From Patiria pectinifera (lineage: Eukaryota > Echinodermata > Asteroidea > Valvatida > Asterinidae), in NCBI GenBank assembly GCA_029964075.1, contig CM057149.1, forward strand, positions 7,388,465 through 7,452,464: a stretch of DNA of 64,000 nt, written 5' to 3'. This document shows positions 33,141 to 46,900 of this stretch, piece after piece; the first letter of the stretch is position 1, and each line of letters starts with the position of its first letter. The notes below the pieces were generated by a model that saw only the letters and a list, made by a program, of their open reading frames with translations, did not search any database and was not told the origin of the DNA. The translations under genes and the position numbers were made by a program.

Positions 33141-36100
33141 TCACTGCTGATGGAAATTGTCTACTTTGATGTCCAGATTTGGTCTCCTTAAAGCAGCTAC
33201 AGCTGAAAGAAGGCCACCAAAGAGAGAGTTACCAGACAGATCAAGTTCTACCAGATTTGGCATTTCACTAAGTGCCTTGATGTGTTCAATGTCTGCATAA
33301 CGCAATGAGCCCTGTGACCTCCCTGTGACCAGCCTTTTTAGTTGTTTCAGGCGCCTTAAGTGAGTCAATGCAATTGAGTTAAACCAGGAATGATTTCCAG
33401 ATAGATCCAGTTCAACCAGAGTCGGTATGCCAGTAAGTGATGCAGCAATGAGTTCAATGTCTTTATTTCTCAAGGAGTACCTCCGTAAGACCAGCTTGTG
33501 CAGTTGTTTCAGGCGCGTTAGGTGAGACCATGCACCCGAGCCAGCCAGGGATTCATTTCCAGACAGATTCAGTTCAACCAGAGTTTGTATGTCACTCAGT
33601 GATGCAGTAATTTGTTCCATGTCCACGTTTTCTAACGAACATGAACACACACTCAGCTTCCTCAATTCTTGCAGGCACTGTAAATGACACCAGGCACCGG
33701 ACCCAGCAAGGAGTTTATTTCCAGACAGATTTAGGTCAACTACAGTCCGGGTTTCACTCAGTGATCCAGCAATGTGCTCAATATCTTCACCGTTTAATGA
33801 GCAACAGCTTAGGTCCAATTTTTTAAGATGCTTCAAGCACTTTAAATAAGACCAAGTTGCTGATCCAGCAAATTCTACATTGGAAGAAAGATCTAATTCA
33901 ACCAAAGAGGGCATTTCACTCAGTGATGCAGAAATATCTTCAATGTCGTCGTTTCCTAATGAGCAGGCCTGTAAGACCAATTTCTTAAGACGCTTCATAC
34001 ATTTTAGTATATTCCATGCATGTGAGCCGGACACAAATGAATTTCCACACAGATCCAATTCAACCAATGTGGGTGTGCCACTCGGAGATGCAGATGCGCT
34101 GTGCATTTCTTTCCAAAACGAAGAGCATGATCTTAACACCAATGTCTGAAGTTTTACACAAAGTTGTAGAAAGGCCAACTGTGGGCAAACCAATTGCTTA
34201 TTTTCAGACAGATCCAAATCAACCAAAGTGGGCATATCATGCACTGATGCAGCTATGTGTTCCATGTCTTTTCTTGTCAATGAGCATGACCTTATGACCA
34301 GCTTGTTAAGTTGTCTCAGATGCTGTAAGTGAGACCACAATGCACATGAGCCAGACAGGGATACATTGTCAGATAGATCCAGTTCAACAAGAGTGGGTGC
34401 CACAAGGTGTTCAATGTCTGTGCTCTTCAATGAGCAGTTTTGTAATTCTAATCGCTTGAGACGTTTCAGTTCCTGCAATGCCGGTAACCATTCAGCTGCT
34501 GTTCTACTGAGCGTGGAGATATCTGTCAAGATCACTCCAACCAAGTCAACCCTCGGTCTCATGTTCTTCAAAATATCTGATAAAGCAGAACCATCACACC
34601 TGGAGAGTTTCATCATTATGCCACTATTGATTATACTTACCTCGAATGTATCCCTTTCGTTAAGTGTATCCCAAGCACGACAATGCACAAGATTTGCCAT
34701 ACAGCCAACTGATGCAGAAAGGCATTTGACTCCTTCTATGTCTTCACAATCTGTTGTAAATCTCTTCATGTTTTTAAAGTTCTGTAAAGAAGACCCGGCA
34801 ACTGAGCCACCCGCATTCTCAGACAGATCCAATTCAACCAGAGTGGGTATGTTACTCAGTGATGCAAATATGTGCTCAATATCTGCGGGAACTAATGAGC
34901 AGTTTCGTAAATATAATCGCTTAAGATGTTTAAGTTTCTGCAATGCAGGCGACCATTCAGCTGCTGTGCCACTAAGGCCAACAATAGATACAATGGTCAC
35001 TTCAACTAAGTGACTGTTACTTCCTATTTCCCGCAGAATGTTTGCCACATCAGGACCTCGTAATTTAATTTCACATTCGTAGAGAGACAGGCTTAAACCA
35101 GTTACGAGTTTAACTACTTCAAACTGTAAAAGATCAAATGCATGGCAATACACGAGATTTGGCATACACCCAACTAGGACAGCAATACACTTCACATCCT
35201 CTACTTCTAAACCACACTGATCTAATATCAGCTCCTTAAGTTGTGTCAGTTGCTGTAACTTGGACAATGACACAGCCGAGCCAGCCAGGGGATTCCAAGA
35301 CACATCCAATTTAACCAGAGTGGATGTGTTACTCAGTGATGCAGCAATGTGTTCAATGTCTCTGCCTCTCAATGAACAGTTTTTTAAGTCTAATTGCTCC
35401 AGACGTTTCACTTCTTGTAATGCAGGTGACCATACACCTGCTGTACCATCAAGTCCTTCAACATGAATGCCTACTTGAACTATGTCACTCCTGCTACTCA
35501 TTGCCTTTACAATATCTGCCACGTCAGTACCAGTGAAACTCTGTCTCAAGAGTTCTATCTTTAAACCATGACCACATGTTGAAACTAGAAACACATCATC
35601 GACTTTACAGTGGACAGGCTTTGGCAAACAGCCAATAAATGCATCAATGCACTTTTCATCATCTGTTTCTGAATTAGTATAGTTTTCATATGGGTGAAGT
35701 TTTGTCAGTGAAGGTGTATCATAAAGTGATGCAGCAATAAGCTTAATATCAGTGTTTGTCAGCGTACAATCTTCAAAAGTCAACTTTTCTAGGTGCTTTA
35801 GTTCCTTCAACTGAAAGGTCCATAGTGTTGTTGTGTTTTGCAGTCCATGAATTGCAGCCATGCACAATGCAACTAAGTCTGTTCTGTTAACCAGTGCCTT
35901 CAAGATACACTTCATTAATGTACCATTTAATGAAAGATTCCTTAGGTGCAGCATAATACCACATCCTTCTGGATGTATAGAAATACTTCCCAAATCACTC
36001 AGTTCCATCAAATTCGGCATTTCACCAAGTGACAGAGCAATTTGATTCACGTCAACATCCGTCAGAGAACAGCCTTCGAGCTTCAATATCCGTAGATATG

Positions 36101-37954
36101 TCTTATTTATATGCGGAATCCATGAATGCAGTGATCCACTTAAAGCTTTATTGTCCGAAAGGTCCAATACAGACAACCTGTCTGTCTTACGCAACACCGA
36201 TGCAAAGTCTGTCATATCATCAGTAGTTAAAGAGCATTCCTTCATACTAACAACAGAAATATTAGGCATGTTACTCATGGCCTCTGCCAGATCTTTACTA
36301 CACCTTTCCAAGCTATGGTGATTGAAGTTTAATTTCCTAACTTTGTCAAGGTACATATTGCCTGTGTTCTCTGTCTGGTTAGCAACATGTTTGAGAAACC
36401 ACACAAAGGAGTTCACATCATCACGGCTCTTGAGATAATTCGTGTTTATAGTTTCAGTTATGACTGAATTTGTGAATTCCTCTGATAACAATTTTTCTGC
36501 CTGACTCTCAAAGTAACAATTCAAGGCCATGTTTAATGCTGTAGTTTTGATCAATGTACTCTTGGCATTGATCCTCTTTTGCAACATCTGCAAGACTTTA
36601 ATAGTGCATGCTTCATTGTCGCCACAACAAAAGCGCAGCAAATAGTGAAACGTCTCCGGGTCATCAAGTTTTTCAAGATTCTGTTGAAACTCATCAGTGT
36701 CAGATTTTTGTAAGTTTTGCAGGAAAGCAGCAGCACAGAACTCCTGAATTGTTTTATGGATAAACTGTATGTTGTTATGAGTGTCAAAACCTTTTAAGCC
36801 CCTCTGGTTTGTGAGGATGCCAGCCTTCAAAGCTTCATCAAGCACACTCTTCTCAAACTCTCTTTCTTGAAATGAAAGCTGCTGCAATGGAGACACAAGG
36901 CCATGAAAAGCAACCTTTCCGATTGCAACAAGGATATCTGGTTTTGTCTTGAAGATGTATTTTTGAGCCTCAGCAAATAAGCGTGATATTGTGTCTGGTA
37001 GTGTTGAACATTGCCTCCATAATAAACACATTAACAGGAGCAGCACTGGGCTACGGGCTAAATCAAGAAGGACACCTGATGATTTAATGGTTTCAAAAAG
37101 AGTGTCGGCATCATAGGGGCTTTTATGAAAGAACGTTCCCAGGTAATATTTAATATCTTGCTCAAAGATCCCCAAAACCTTGAAATGGGTGAAAGGTTTT
37201 CCAACCAGTGCGCTGCTGACCAATTTGCCAAAATGAGAGGTGCGGGTTGTTATAACCACAGCAATGTCTGCCCCAATCTTTCGGTTTAGAATTTGCAGGA
37301 TGGATCCGAATGATTCACTATCAAGTTCGGTAGTCATAAACTCATCAAAGCCATCCAAAAGAATAAGCACCTTTTGGGGATTCTTGAAAATGAAGGCTTT
37401 CAGATGATTTTTATCGATAATATTTGGATCGATGAGCTGCTTATATAGAGAGTCAACAAGATCTGCAGTTTGTTCCAGTGCACTCATTCTCAGAACAAAA
37501 ACAAGCTTATATTTTGCAAGAGGGCCAGGAAAACCAATTGCCCAGTCGTAGGCAATTTTCATAATCAGGGTTGTTTTTCCCAGGCCAGCCAATCCCTCAT
37601 AAATTATACGATTGTTAACAATACCTTTTTCGCTCATCACAAAGAAAGCTTCCGTATATGTCATTTCCCTACCTTCACACCCCATCCATATCATGTGTAA
37701 CTCATTAGTGACTAATCTTAACTTAGTTAATATACCCAATATATGCATCATGTCACTATCATCAACCCAAGGAATCATTTGCACGTAACTACCCGTGGTC
37801 TTGTACACCTTCTTAAGTGCCTCTTCACACAGATCCGCTGCTGCATCTGCTGCTGCATCGGTGGCTGGACTGGTATCTTGACTTGTTTGTACTGATGGGC
37901 CGCTTACCTCAGGTTGGATTAGTTGTGCAGGGTGCTGATCATTTTCCATTCCTC
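33141..37954 (-). CDS. Gene B last exon: NACHT and LRR
   Basis: This is a 1,604-codon exon. NACHT motifs are Walker A GLAGLGKTTLIMK (near 37,580), Walker B VLILLDGFDEFM (near 37,340) and sensor 1 VVITTRTSHFG (near 37,245), with a winged-helix region after it (VLDEALKAGILTNQ, then HNNIQFIHKTIQEFCAA). LRRs run from about 36,250 to the end. The C-terminus (AALRRPNLDIKVDNFHQQ) is shared with gene C and absent from gene A. Gene B lacks six LRR residues kept in C near 34,400 (an 18-base loss). Plus-strand open frames across it are antisense shadows. Confidence 0.92.
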
Positions 37955-40900
37955 CTGTTGAAAAAGTGAATTCACGCACCATGACTTTGGGGAATGGTTT
38001 GGGATAAAAATGTCTAAAATATGTCAAACAAAAATATGGACGGGTGTTCTTGAGATCACTAATGAAATGTTAAAATAGGGGCCACTTTAATCTGGAAATC
38101 ACAATCTGGGGAAGAAAGTTTTTTCACAAAAAATTATGAGTTTTTTAATCTCTGTAGCTTTTGTCACACCAGACCCTTGTACTGTTTAATACGAGCTATT
38201 AATGCTTTTGTTTTGATTGCATCTGTTCTATTTTATTTTGTAATTTATTTTGTCTTTTTCATGAAATTTTCTTTACAATTTAAAATCAGTACGAAATGTA
38301 CATAAAAGAAATTGGAGCAGCGGAGTGGGGGTTCATCCCTGCCGTACATATAACCCTGTAAAATGAATTTGTAAATTTCCCATAAACTGGCACTTTAGAA
38401 TTTACAAATTTTCATGCCAAAGACACACATAGTTGTAAATTTCAATAAGAGACCTTATGGCATCTTGAAGTTATATCTTTACACAGAAGTATTGAAAGTT
38501 TATTTACCTGACGTAACTCCCTGATGATGAACTGTCACATACTGTTTGAATTCGTAATTAAAAACGTTCCCTGTAGTTGTACCGAAAAAGACAGGGTTAC
38601 AGCTGCCAGCGTCTCCCACAGCTTCAAGAGTAGGTTGAATGGAATCAGACGAATGACGAGTACAGGGAGTAGATGGATGCTGCATTGCTGGTTGGAGCGC
38701 CGAGGGTACTAGAGCTCGAACTGCTATAGTAATAAGGAAAAAGGTTCTTCAAATAAGATTATTACGAACATAAACATAAGTTTTGGTGCCTATTGTTGTA
38801 GCAGCTTGAAAACGATTTTCAATTTTGGCTATCCCATTGCAAATCTATATCACATGTATAAACTGCAATTCCAACCAGACAACTTCCACCAAAGCACTTC
38901 GGTAGTTTATCTTTTATGGCATAATAAACTTGTACACGTCCACGTCAAATTTCCGGTTTGATGATGTCAGCAGTTAAAATGTTGAAACTGAATACTGAAA
39001 TAATTCAGAGAGGATAAATGTTCGTTATGATGTGGAAAGAAAGCTTCTGGAAGTGTGGAAATTATAAAGAATGTTTAAGTGTATGTATTAACGACCACTT
39101 CCAGTTAAATGACACCTTAGCATTTTGAAGCCCGAAGTCAACATTTTATATGGCTATCGTGATTTTGTGGAAACAATCTTTGAACTTTCATACTTGTGCC
39201 TATTGTGTTCCTTCTTCCATTCCGTAATTTATTAGATGGTGTGCAAATATCAGTGACTCGCATTGACTCGAGTATAAATCTGACTCGACCCGACTTGACC
39301 TATTGACTCGACTCGACTCTAGTCACTTCCTTAAAATGACTCGACCTGACTCAAGTCAACAAATTCAGTGACTCGTTACAGCTCTGGGGATATGCCATTG
39401 GATCTTCCCTTCTGAAGTCTGTGGTGTTAACTTACTTCTGTGACGTCACACTATTGTTAAAAGTGTAGATTACTTGTACGAATGTACAGTTTACTGTTGA
39501 TAGTTAAAAATCTACAGTTTTTGTTGTGATGACATGAATAGCCTCTGCAAACAACTCCTTGTATAAACGGGACTCAGGGGCCTACTAGATTTTTAAAAAT
39601 CACAGTCCACTTTAAAATGAAAGAAATGGACACTTCAATTGTACTTAAAAATGTACGAATTCCGAAAGAGTTTTTTGAACGAATTTGACATGTACCTGAT
39701 TTAGAGAAATAGCCTACTATTTTAGTTCTTTATTTTAATTACACACAATGTTCTCTTTGGATTTTTCAATTTGCCGAGCTGGTACTTTTAATTTTATATG
39801 GTGGCGTTTATCAATTTTAACTTAGGGTCAAGTGTAAAGTATTCTTCTAAATGAATTTTCAAATCTGTTTATATTAATTTTGAGGCTTTTTTATATTTTT
39901 TTAATTTATTATCTTTAATTCTTCATTTAAACTCTTTAAACTCGCATAAAAAGAAATCAGTGGATATCCCTTGGTTAAAATGTATGTTCACATCTAGTCT
40001 TGACCCATTTAATTTTAGTTTGATCATTATTTGTCAGTCTATTTATCACTGACCAGTGAAAAATAGACCATTAACGAAAAGACAATCCTAAAGAGAGTGG
40101 ACGAATAACTAAAGAAATCAAATGAAACTTACCAAATCAACACTTCTCAGAATAAATTACACACTCATCAATTTTCCCAAAACAAAGTTATTTCCTGTGG
40201 TAAGTGAGATGGTGATATTCGAATGTGTACTCCATATAATAAATATCAAGGTAAACAATGTGGTTCTCCATTGAATGGGCAATGACATATGGTTCCACAA
40301 ATCAAAGAAACCTCTGTGCACAAATGAGTTGCTTGTCAAACTTGTTCTAGAGGTTGATGTTACAACTCCTTATAGCAGATTAAATTATAGCACCAAAAGC
40401 ATGTACATGTAATAGTTTTCAGAATCCAGTATAATCCCGCAGCTGTAACACACATGCATAAACTCCTTTTGGCTTTGGGAGTAAGGAATATAGACAGTGC
40501 AGTGTGTTCGCACTATACACCAGTAACTAGCACTAGCTTTCCAGAACAAATGCACTGCCTGCATGTGATGAATGGAACAGAAGATGTGCACCCATCCGAA
40601 GGGTTAACTATAGGATTGTGTCATGATGAAAGCACAGGACCAGGCAAAGTTGAATAGATCGTATATAAACGAATCTACACTGATTCACAAATGTGGAGAT
40701 CGTTTTTAAGAAATAGGTTTATTCGGAGAATAGATTCGGAACTGTAGATTCGTGCAAGAATGGACTCGGCAGCACGAATCTACAGTTCCTCGACCATTTT
40801 CCATAACAGAAAAAAAGTAGATTTTAAGGTTTGAAATTTTCCAATAGCCCAAATGTATCACGTAATAGCACTCAAAAACGAGAACAAACAGCACAAAACC

Positions 40901-43900
40901 TTTAAATGAACGTCTTGATGTATTATAAGCGCGCCAGGTTGCATAAGATGTACATCTGTGTAATAAATATCATCCCTAGTGCCATGTGGTGTCCTGCCTC
41001 CCCCCCCCCCTTGAATTTCCACGACCAGGCAATTAGGATTTTGGTCATCCCCTATCCCCTACTCGCCGGCAAGAATTTAAAATACCGCGTCAATCACCTT
41101 GCATCAGCTCTGTTGACAATCTCTCTTGGTGAAGTTGTTCAGCTTGAGGTTTTTCTTGCACAGATGATATCATCTTTTCCTTAATAGAGCTCTGCTTCTG
41201 GTCTCCTGTTTCAACTTCTGACTGTATTTCTGGATCAGGCCCGGAAAGATCATCATCGCGCTCCTGCCTCATTCTCTGACGCTCAGGCGACGTACTTTGT
41301 TGGGTGTTCTCTTTGCTGACTCCTGCCACTCTCTGTTTATCTTGATGAGGATTGTGTGCATGATGACTGGCTTGCTTAACTCCCTGGTTCTCACGGGTTG
41401 CTATCCCTGGTTGAGAACTCTGCTCATGTCCGAGTTGCTCAGGCGATGCTCTTCCTACTTGTTGAAAGACGTTTTCTCTGATTCCTGACTCCGGCTGAGG
41501 TCTTTCAGTCTCCTTAATCAGCTCGTGCCCTACAGATTGTTTCTCGGGTAGGCTTACAGTTATACCATGTTGACAGCTCTGTTCCACATATTGTTGTTCT
41601 TGCTTTTTGTCTTGCTGAAGTCTGTCTGCACCATCATCCCGCTTGCACCTTAGTACTGTTTCCTCAAGTGATGCCATCGTCTCTGCTTGTGAAATGTGAT
41701 GCTCAGGTGACATAAGTATAGGTTGGTGGATACTCTGTTCATTGACCCCTGCCACTTTCTGTGTATCTTGACGAGGAATGTTTGCATGATGACTTGCTTG
41801 CTTCTGCTCAACTCTTTTGTTCTCACATATTGCTATCACTTGATGAGAACTCTGCTCATGTCCGAGTTGCACAGGTGATGCTTCTCTTTCTTGATGGAAG
41901 CACTGATCTCCGATCCCCGACTCCGGGCGAGGTCTTTCCGTCTCATTTATCCGCTCATGGTTTACGGCTTGTTTCTCAGGTACTATTACACCGTGTTGAC
42001 AGCTCTGTTCCACAGCTTCTTGTTCTTGCTTTTTGTCTTGCACAAGTCCGTCTGGACCATAATCCTGTTTACATCTCAGTCTTGGATGCTCAGGTGATGT
42101 CATTGTTTGTAGTTGTAAACTTCTAGTCCTCTCTGTCTGATGTATGTCTAACTCACGAACATGATCCTGTCCCTGTCTTTGGTGTTCTTTTTGTGACATT
42201 TCATAATGTCTGTCCGCTTTAAGTCTGTCTGGACCAAAATCTTCCTGTCCCACTTCGGGTGTTTCGGATGATAATATGTCTTGGCGATTGTATTTTCCCT
42301 CAGTTTTCTGATCTTTTGGTCTCTGTTGTTCAAGTGCAGTTCCCTTTCCTCGTTGCAGGTTCAATCCCATGACACCTGCTAAGTGCTGATCCTCTGGCTG
42401 GAGTCTGTCAAGATCGAGGATCTGAGATTCTCCCCCATCCTTGGCTGGATTCTTCTCATGATTTTTCCGTCTTCTCCTCCTCCTCCTCCTCCTCCCTGTA
42501 TGTAAAGAATAAACAAAATTGATTTACACAATGAGATGAATTTGTTTTTGTTCAATGAGCAATGTATTTGACTCCACTAATCGACAAGGGCCATTATAGA
42601 ATTAATAACCATGAATAAATATGAATTAGACTGTACTTCTCGATCGGCTCACTGATGAGGCAGTGACTGATGTTGAGACGGGGGAGCTTCCTGTGTCAAT
42701 TGCAACTGGCTGTCTGCCGCTTGCAACAGTCTTTTTCTTTGATTCTTCAGCTTCACTGCCAGCCGTTTCTTGCCCGTCTCTCTTTCTTATTGTTCCAGCA
42801 ACTGAGGTATGGAAATAAAAACCTGAAACAGATCACTTGAAATAGTGCTTTGTTAGAGATAAATAAAAGATAATTTAGCTGACGCAGCAAATTGCCATTT
42901 GTGTAATTACTGAAAATGTGTTAAAGGAAAGAGTGTTACCGGTCTCTGACGAGGTGCTAGTAGCAGTACCAACTACTGCCGATGAGCTGGAATCCCCTAG
43001 ATCACGTAAGATCTGTTGATCTGTATCACAAAGGCTCTCCTTATTGGTTTCTGCTCCAGATGGTGATTTACTGGCAGCTTTTCTTTTTCTCTTAGGTCTT
43101 CTGTCAGAATTGCTGTCTTTCCATGGCTGTTCTAATTTCTGTTCTTGTGTTTCCCCTGAAAGGTGACCAGTGGGTGCCTTAACTGCTGAGGAGGTGGAAA
43201 AATCCTCCGAGTTGTCCATGTTTTCTTTGCTTTCTGCTCCAGATGGTGATTTATTGGCAGCTTTTCTTTTTCTCTTTCGTCTTCTTCCAGAATTGTCTTT
43301 CCGTGGCTGTTCTAGTTTCTGTTCTTGTGTTTCCCCTGATAGGTGACCAGTGGGTGCCTTAACTGCTGAGGAGGTGGAAAAATCCTCCGAGTTGTCCATG
43401 TTTTCTTTGCTTTCTGCTCCAGATGGTGATTTATTGGCAGCTTTTCTTTTTCTCTTTCGTCTTCTTCCAGAATTGACTTTCCGTGGCTGTTCTAGTTTCT
43501 GTTTTTTTGTTTCCCTTGATAGGTGGTCAGCGGGTGCCTTAACTGCTGACGAGGTGGAAGAATCCTCCGAGTTGTCTGCATTTTCTTCACCGCCACGGTT
43601 TGTTCTTGTCTCATCAGTAGCTTTTCTCTTTCTTTTCTGTATCCTTCCAGGATCATTGTCTTTCCTCATCAGCTGGCTAATTTTCCGTTTTTGAGTTCCC
43701 CCCGAAGGGTGACCAGTAGGTGCCTTAACTGCTACGGAGATGAGAGATTCCTCAGAGTTTTCTTCACCGCCAGGGCTTGTTCCTGCCTTAGCTTTAGTTT
43801 TCCCCTTTTGCATCCTCCTGGAATCGTTGTCTTTCCTTGGCTGTTCCATTTTTTGTTCTCGAGTTTCCTCTGATGGGTGACCAGCACGTGCCTTAATAGC

Positions 43901-46900
43901 AGTTGAGGTGGAAGAATCCTCAGAGTTACCCGCGCTTTCTTCTCCGCCAAGGCTTGTACTTCTGTTTGCAGCCTTTCTTTTTCTCTTTCGTCTTCTGCCC
44001 GAATTGTTGTCTTTCCTTGGTTGTTTTACTTTATGTACTTGAATTTCCCCTGACGGGTTATCAGTGGGGGCATTAACTGCTGAGCAGATGAAAGATTCCT
44101 CGGAGTTATCCAGGTTTTTTTCACCGCGAAGGCTTGTCCCTGTCTTAGCTTTACTTTTCCCGCTTTGTATCCTACTGGATTTGTCGTCTTTCCTTGGATG
44201 TTCTAGTTTCTGTTTTTTCGTATCCACTGATGGGTGGCCAGCACGTGCCTTAAGAGAAGCCGAGGTGGAAGAATCCTCAGAGTTACCCGCGCTTTGTTCT
44301 CCGCAGAGGCTCGTCTTTCTTTTAGTAGCTTTTCTTTTCCCCTTTTGTATCCTTCTAGGAGCGTCTTGCCTTGGCTGCTCTAGTTTCTGTTTTGTTTCCC
44401 CTGATGGGTGGCCAGCGGATGCCTTAACTGCAGAGGTGTTGTTACACGTGTCTTCGCCGCCACAGCTGGCTCTACTAGCCTTTCTATTTCCCTTTTGTTT
44501 CCTCCTTGAATCTTTGATAGTTTTTTCTCTTGAATTCCCTGATATGATGATAAACACAAGTATATCAAATTTATCAATAAGTAGAACGTCACAAAATGAT
44601 TCTATTATCGTGGCCTTGTCGACCAACAGGAGGTTGAAAAATCATTTCGTCATTATTCCGTTAGTATCTTCACATCTGGAGGAAAATGGAGGTAAATTTT
44701 GACTAAACCATCAAACTACCTTTACATTTACAGATGTAACTCTTTTTAGGGCTAAATTGTACCTGCTGACTTCTGTTCAACAACTCCACGAATGTCTTGA
44801 AGCACTATACTCATAGCTCTAATTAAACTGTTAACACTCGACAAACAACCTGTTCATTAGCTCAACCAATGATCCCAGCTTGGGGTATCAAGGTTACCCT
44901 TTTTAAATCTCCACATATGCAATAAGACACTATACTCATAACTCTAAACACTTGAGAAACAACCTGTTCATTAGCTCAACCCAGGAACTTTGAAACTTAT
45001 GATTATTAACACATAATCCATGAAGGTAATCTCATACTCTGTGTGAATGCAAATGCAATCTTGAACAATAACTTGTGACATCATAAATAGTTTACAAACT
45101 GAAAATCCGCAAATCTTGAACAAATTTCAAATGTTGGAAATTACGCTGTGTGAGCATTTCGTTTCGTGATCCAACTACATTTGCATCCGCACTTGGTTAA
45201 ATGATCTCTGTGTATAAATTTTACCTGCTGATTTCTTTTTATCATCTGCTCCGCCCATCAACCCAGACACTAAGCGTAGCTCTATGTTGGTGTCTTGCTG
45301 AATTCCAAGTTCTTTGAGCGACATTCTACCCTTGAGCTATCATAGGGGGTTAAAAATGAAGCAAAACTCTGTCAAAATAACAGCTCTGTAATGATAAAAC
45401 GATGACAAAAGTGAATATGTAGGATGTTGTGATTGAAAATAAGGAAATTGGAGATATTTATTTGAAACAGATCTTACATAACTTTACCATACCTCATGAT
45501 TTTTTCTTGTATATAGACGTTGTTTCTTTGGTTCAATCCCCATTTTTTCTTGTAGTAATCCTTTCAATGCTGAGATAGTAGTGGACGGATGCAGTTGCAG
45601 ACATACGGGTGGTCTCAAGGAGCTAATCACAAACAGCTGGATTTGGGATTCTTGTTTCTCTTCACCAGATGGTTTCTTGTCAGCAATTGTTTGTTTCCTT
45701 GTCTTCTTTCTCCCTAGATGAAAAACAAGAAGCACATCGTTTTCTTTGACCCATTTGCACGATTTGGCTTCAAATGAAAACTTAATGAATAAAATATTCA
45801 ATTGACCATCAAAGTTCACAAAGTTAACCATCTGTTGAGGACATAACTGAAGATCAGTATTTATGTGAATCAGAAGTGCTAATTATTGAGGTGACAGTCC
45901 CTAAACAGAATATCAATTGATATTTCGTGAATGGGACACTTGCAATCACAAAAGGAATGGTTAAACATAATGACAATCAAATGTTTTGATTGATCACTTA
46001 CTTTTTGGTTGTACCTGTCAATGAGTTCTAACAAAATAGTTTTAACACATGCATTATCATAGTCTTCATGGGAAAAAATCATTTAAAAATAGGATCGATT
46101 GCTGTATCAGCTGCTACATCAAATTTAAACTGCTGTAAGACACCTGCACAAGTAAGCAGGAGGTCGTGGGTTCGAGTCCCACGAGTGAGCTTGTGAATTT
46201 TGGGGTTTTTTTAGAGGGGGGGGGGGTAGCTTTTGGACAGTACTAAGTTTACAATACTTGTGAAAATATATCAGTGAATGGCAAATTCCATTTTTGGAAC
46301 AGAGAGTTTACCTATTGATTGGTTGTTTTTCTTAGCAGTGGTCTTGGCTGATGAGGAGACGGTGGAATTCCTTGAATTGACCAACATATCTTCAGCTTCA
46401 TTACCTTTGCTTGTTTTATCGATGGCTTCTTCTTTGGATGAGGATTTCTTGGCAACATTTTGGCCTTTCCTTCTCTTGCCTGAATTGTTCTTAGTCTTGC
46501 CTCTTCTGTGTACTTTCCCTGCAGGTAAACAAACATATAAAAGTGCTGTAGCTTTATTCTTCAGCTAGCGAAAAGGCATACCTGAATTCAGATCGTCTTT
46601 GATTTTGACCAAAAGCAAAACGTAAAAATGTACATCAAAATACCGAGATTTACCAGGTTTTCTTGTCAAGGTGTAAGACTCCCCAAAGGCATTCGAAGGA
46701 TCTCGCTTTTTGTCATCTGAGGAAGTTTGTTTTTCAGCCTTATGAAATAAGAGTTTTTGTCTCGCCTTCCCGTGTCGTCTTCTTCTCGTCCTCTTTCTCC
46801 CTATAAAAAAGTAATGTTTATCAGCTACCGGGTTTACAATTCAAGAATTGACATGCAAAGATGTTTTGCCATTGTGCCAGCCTTACGTCCATGTAGCTAT

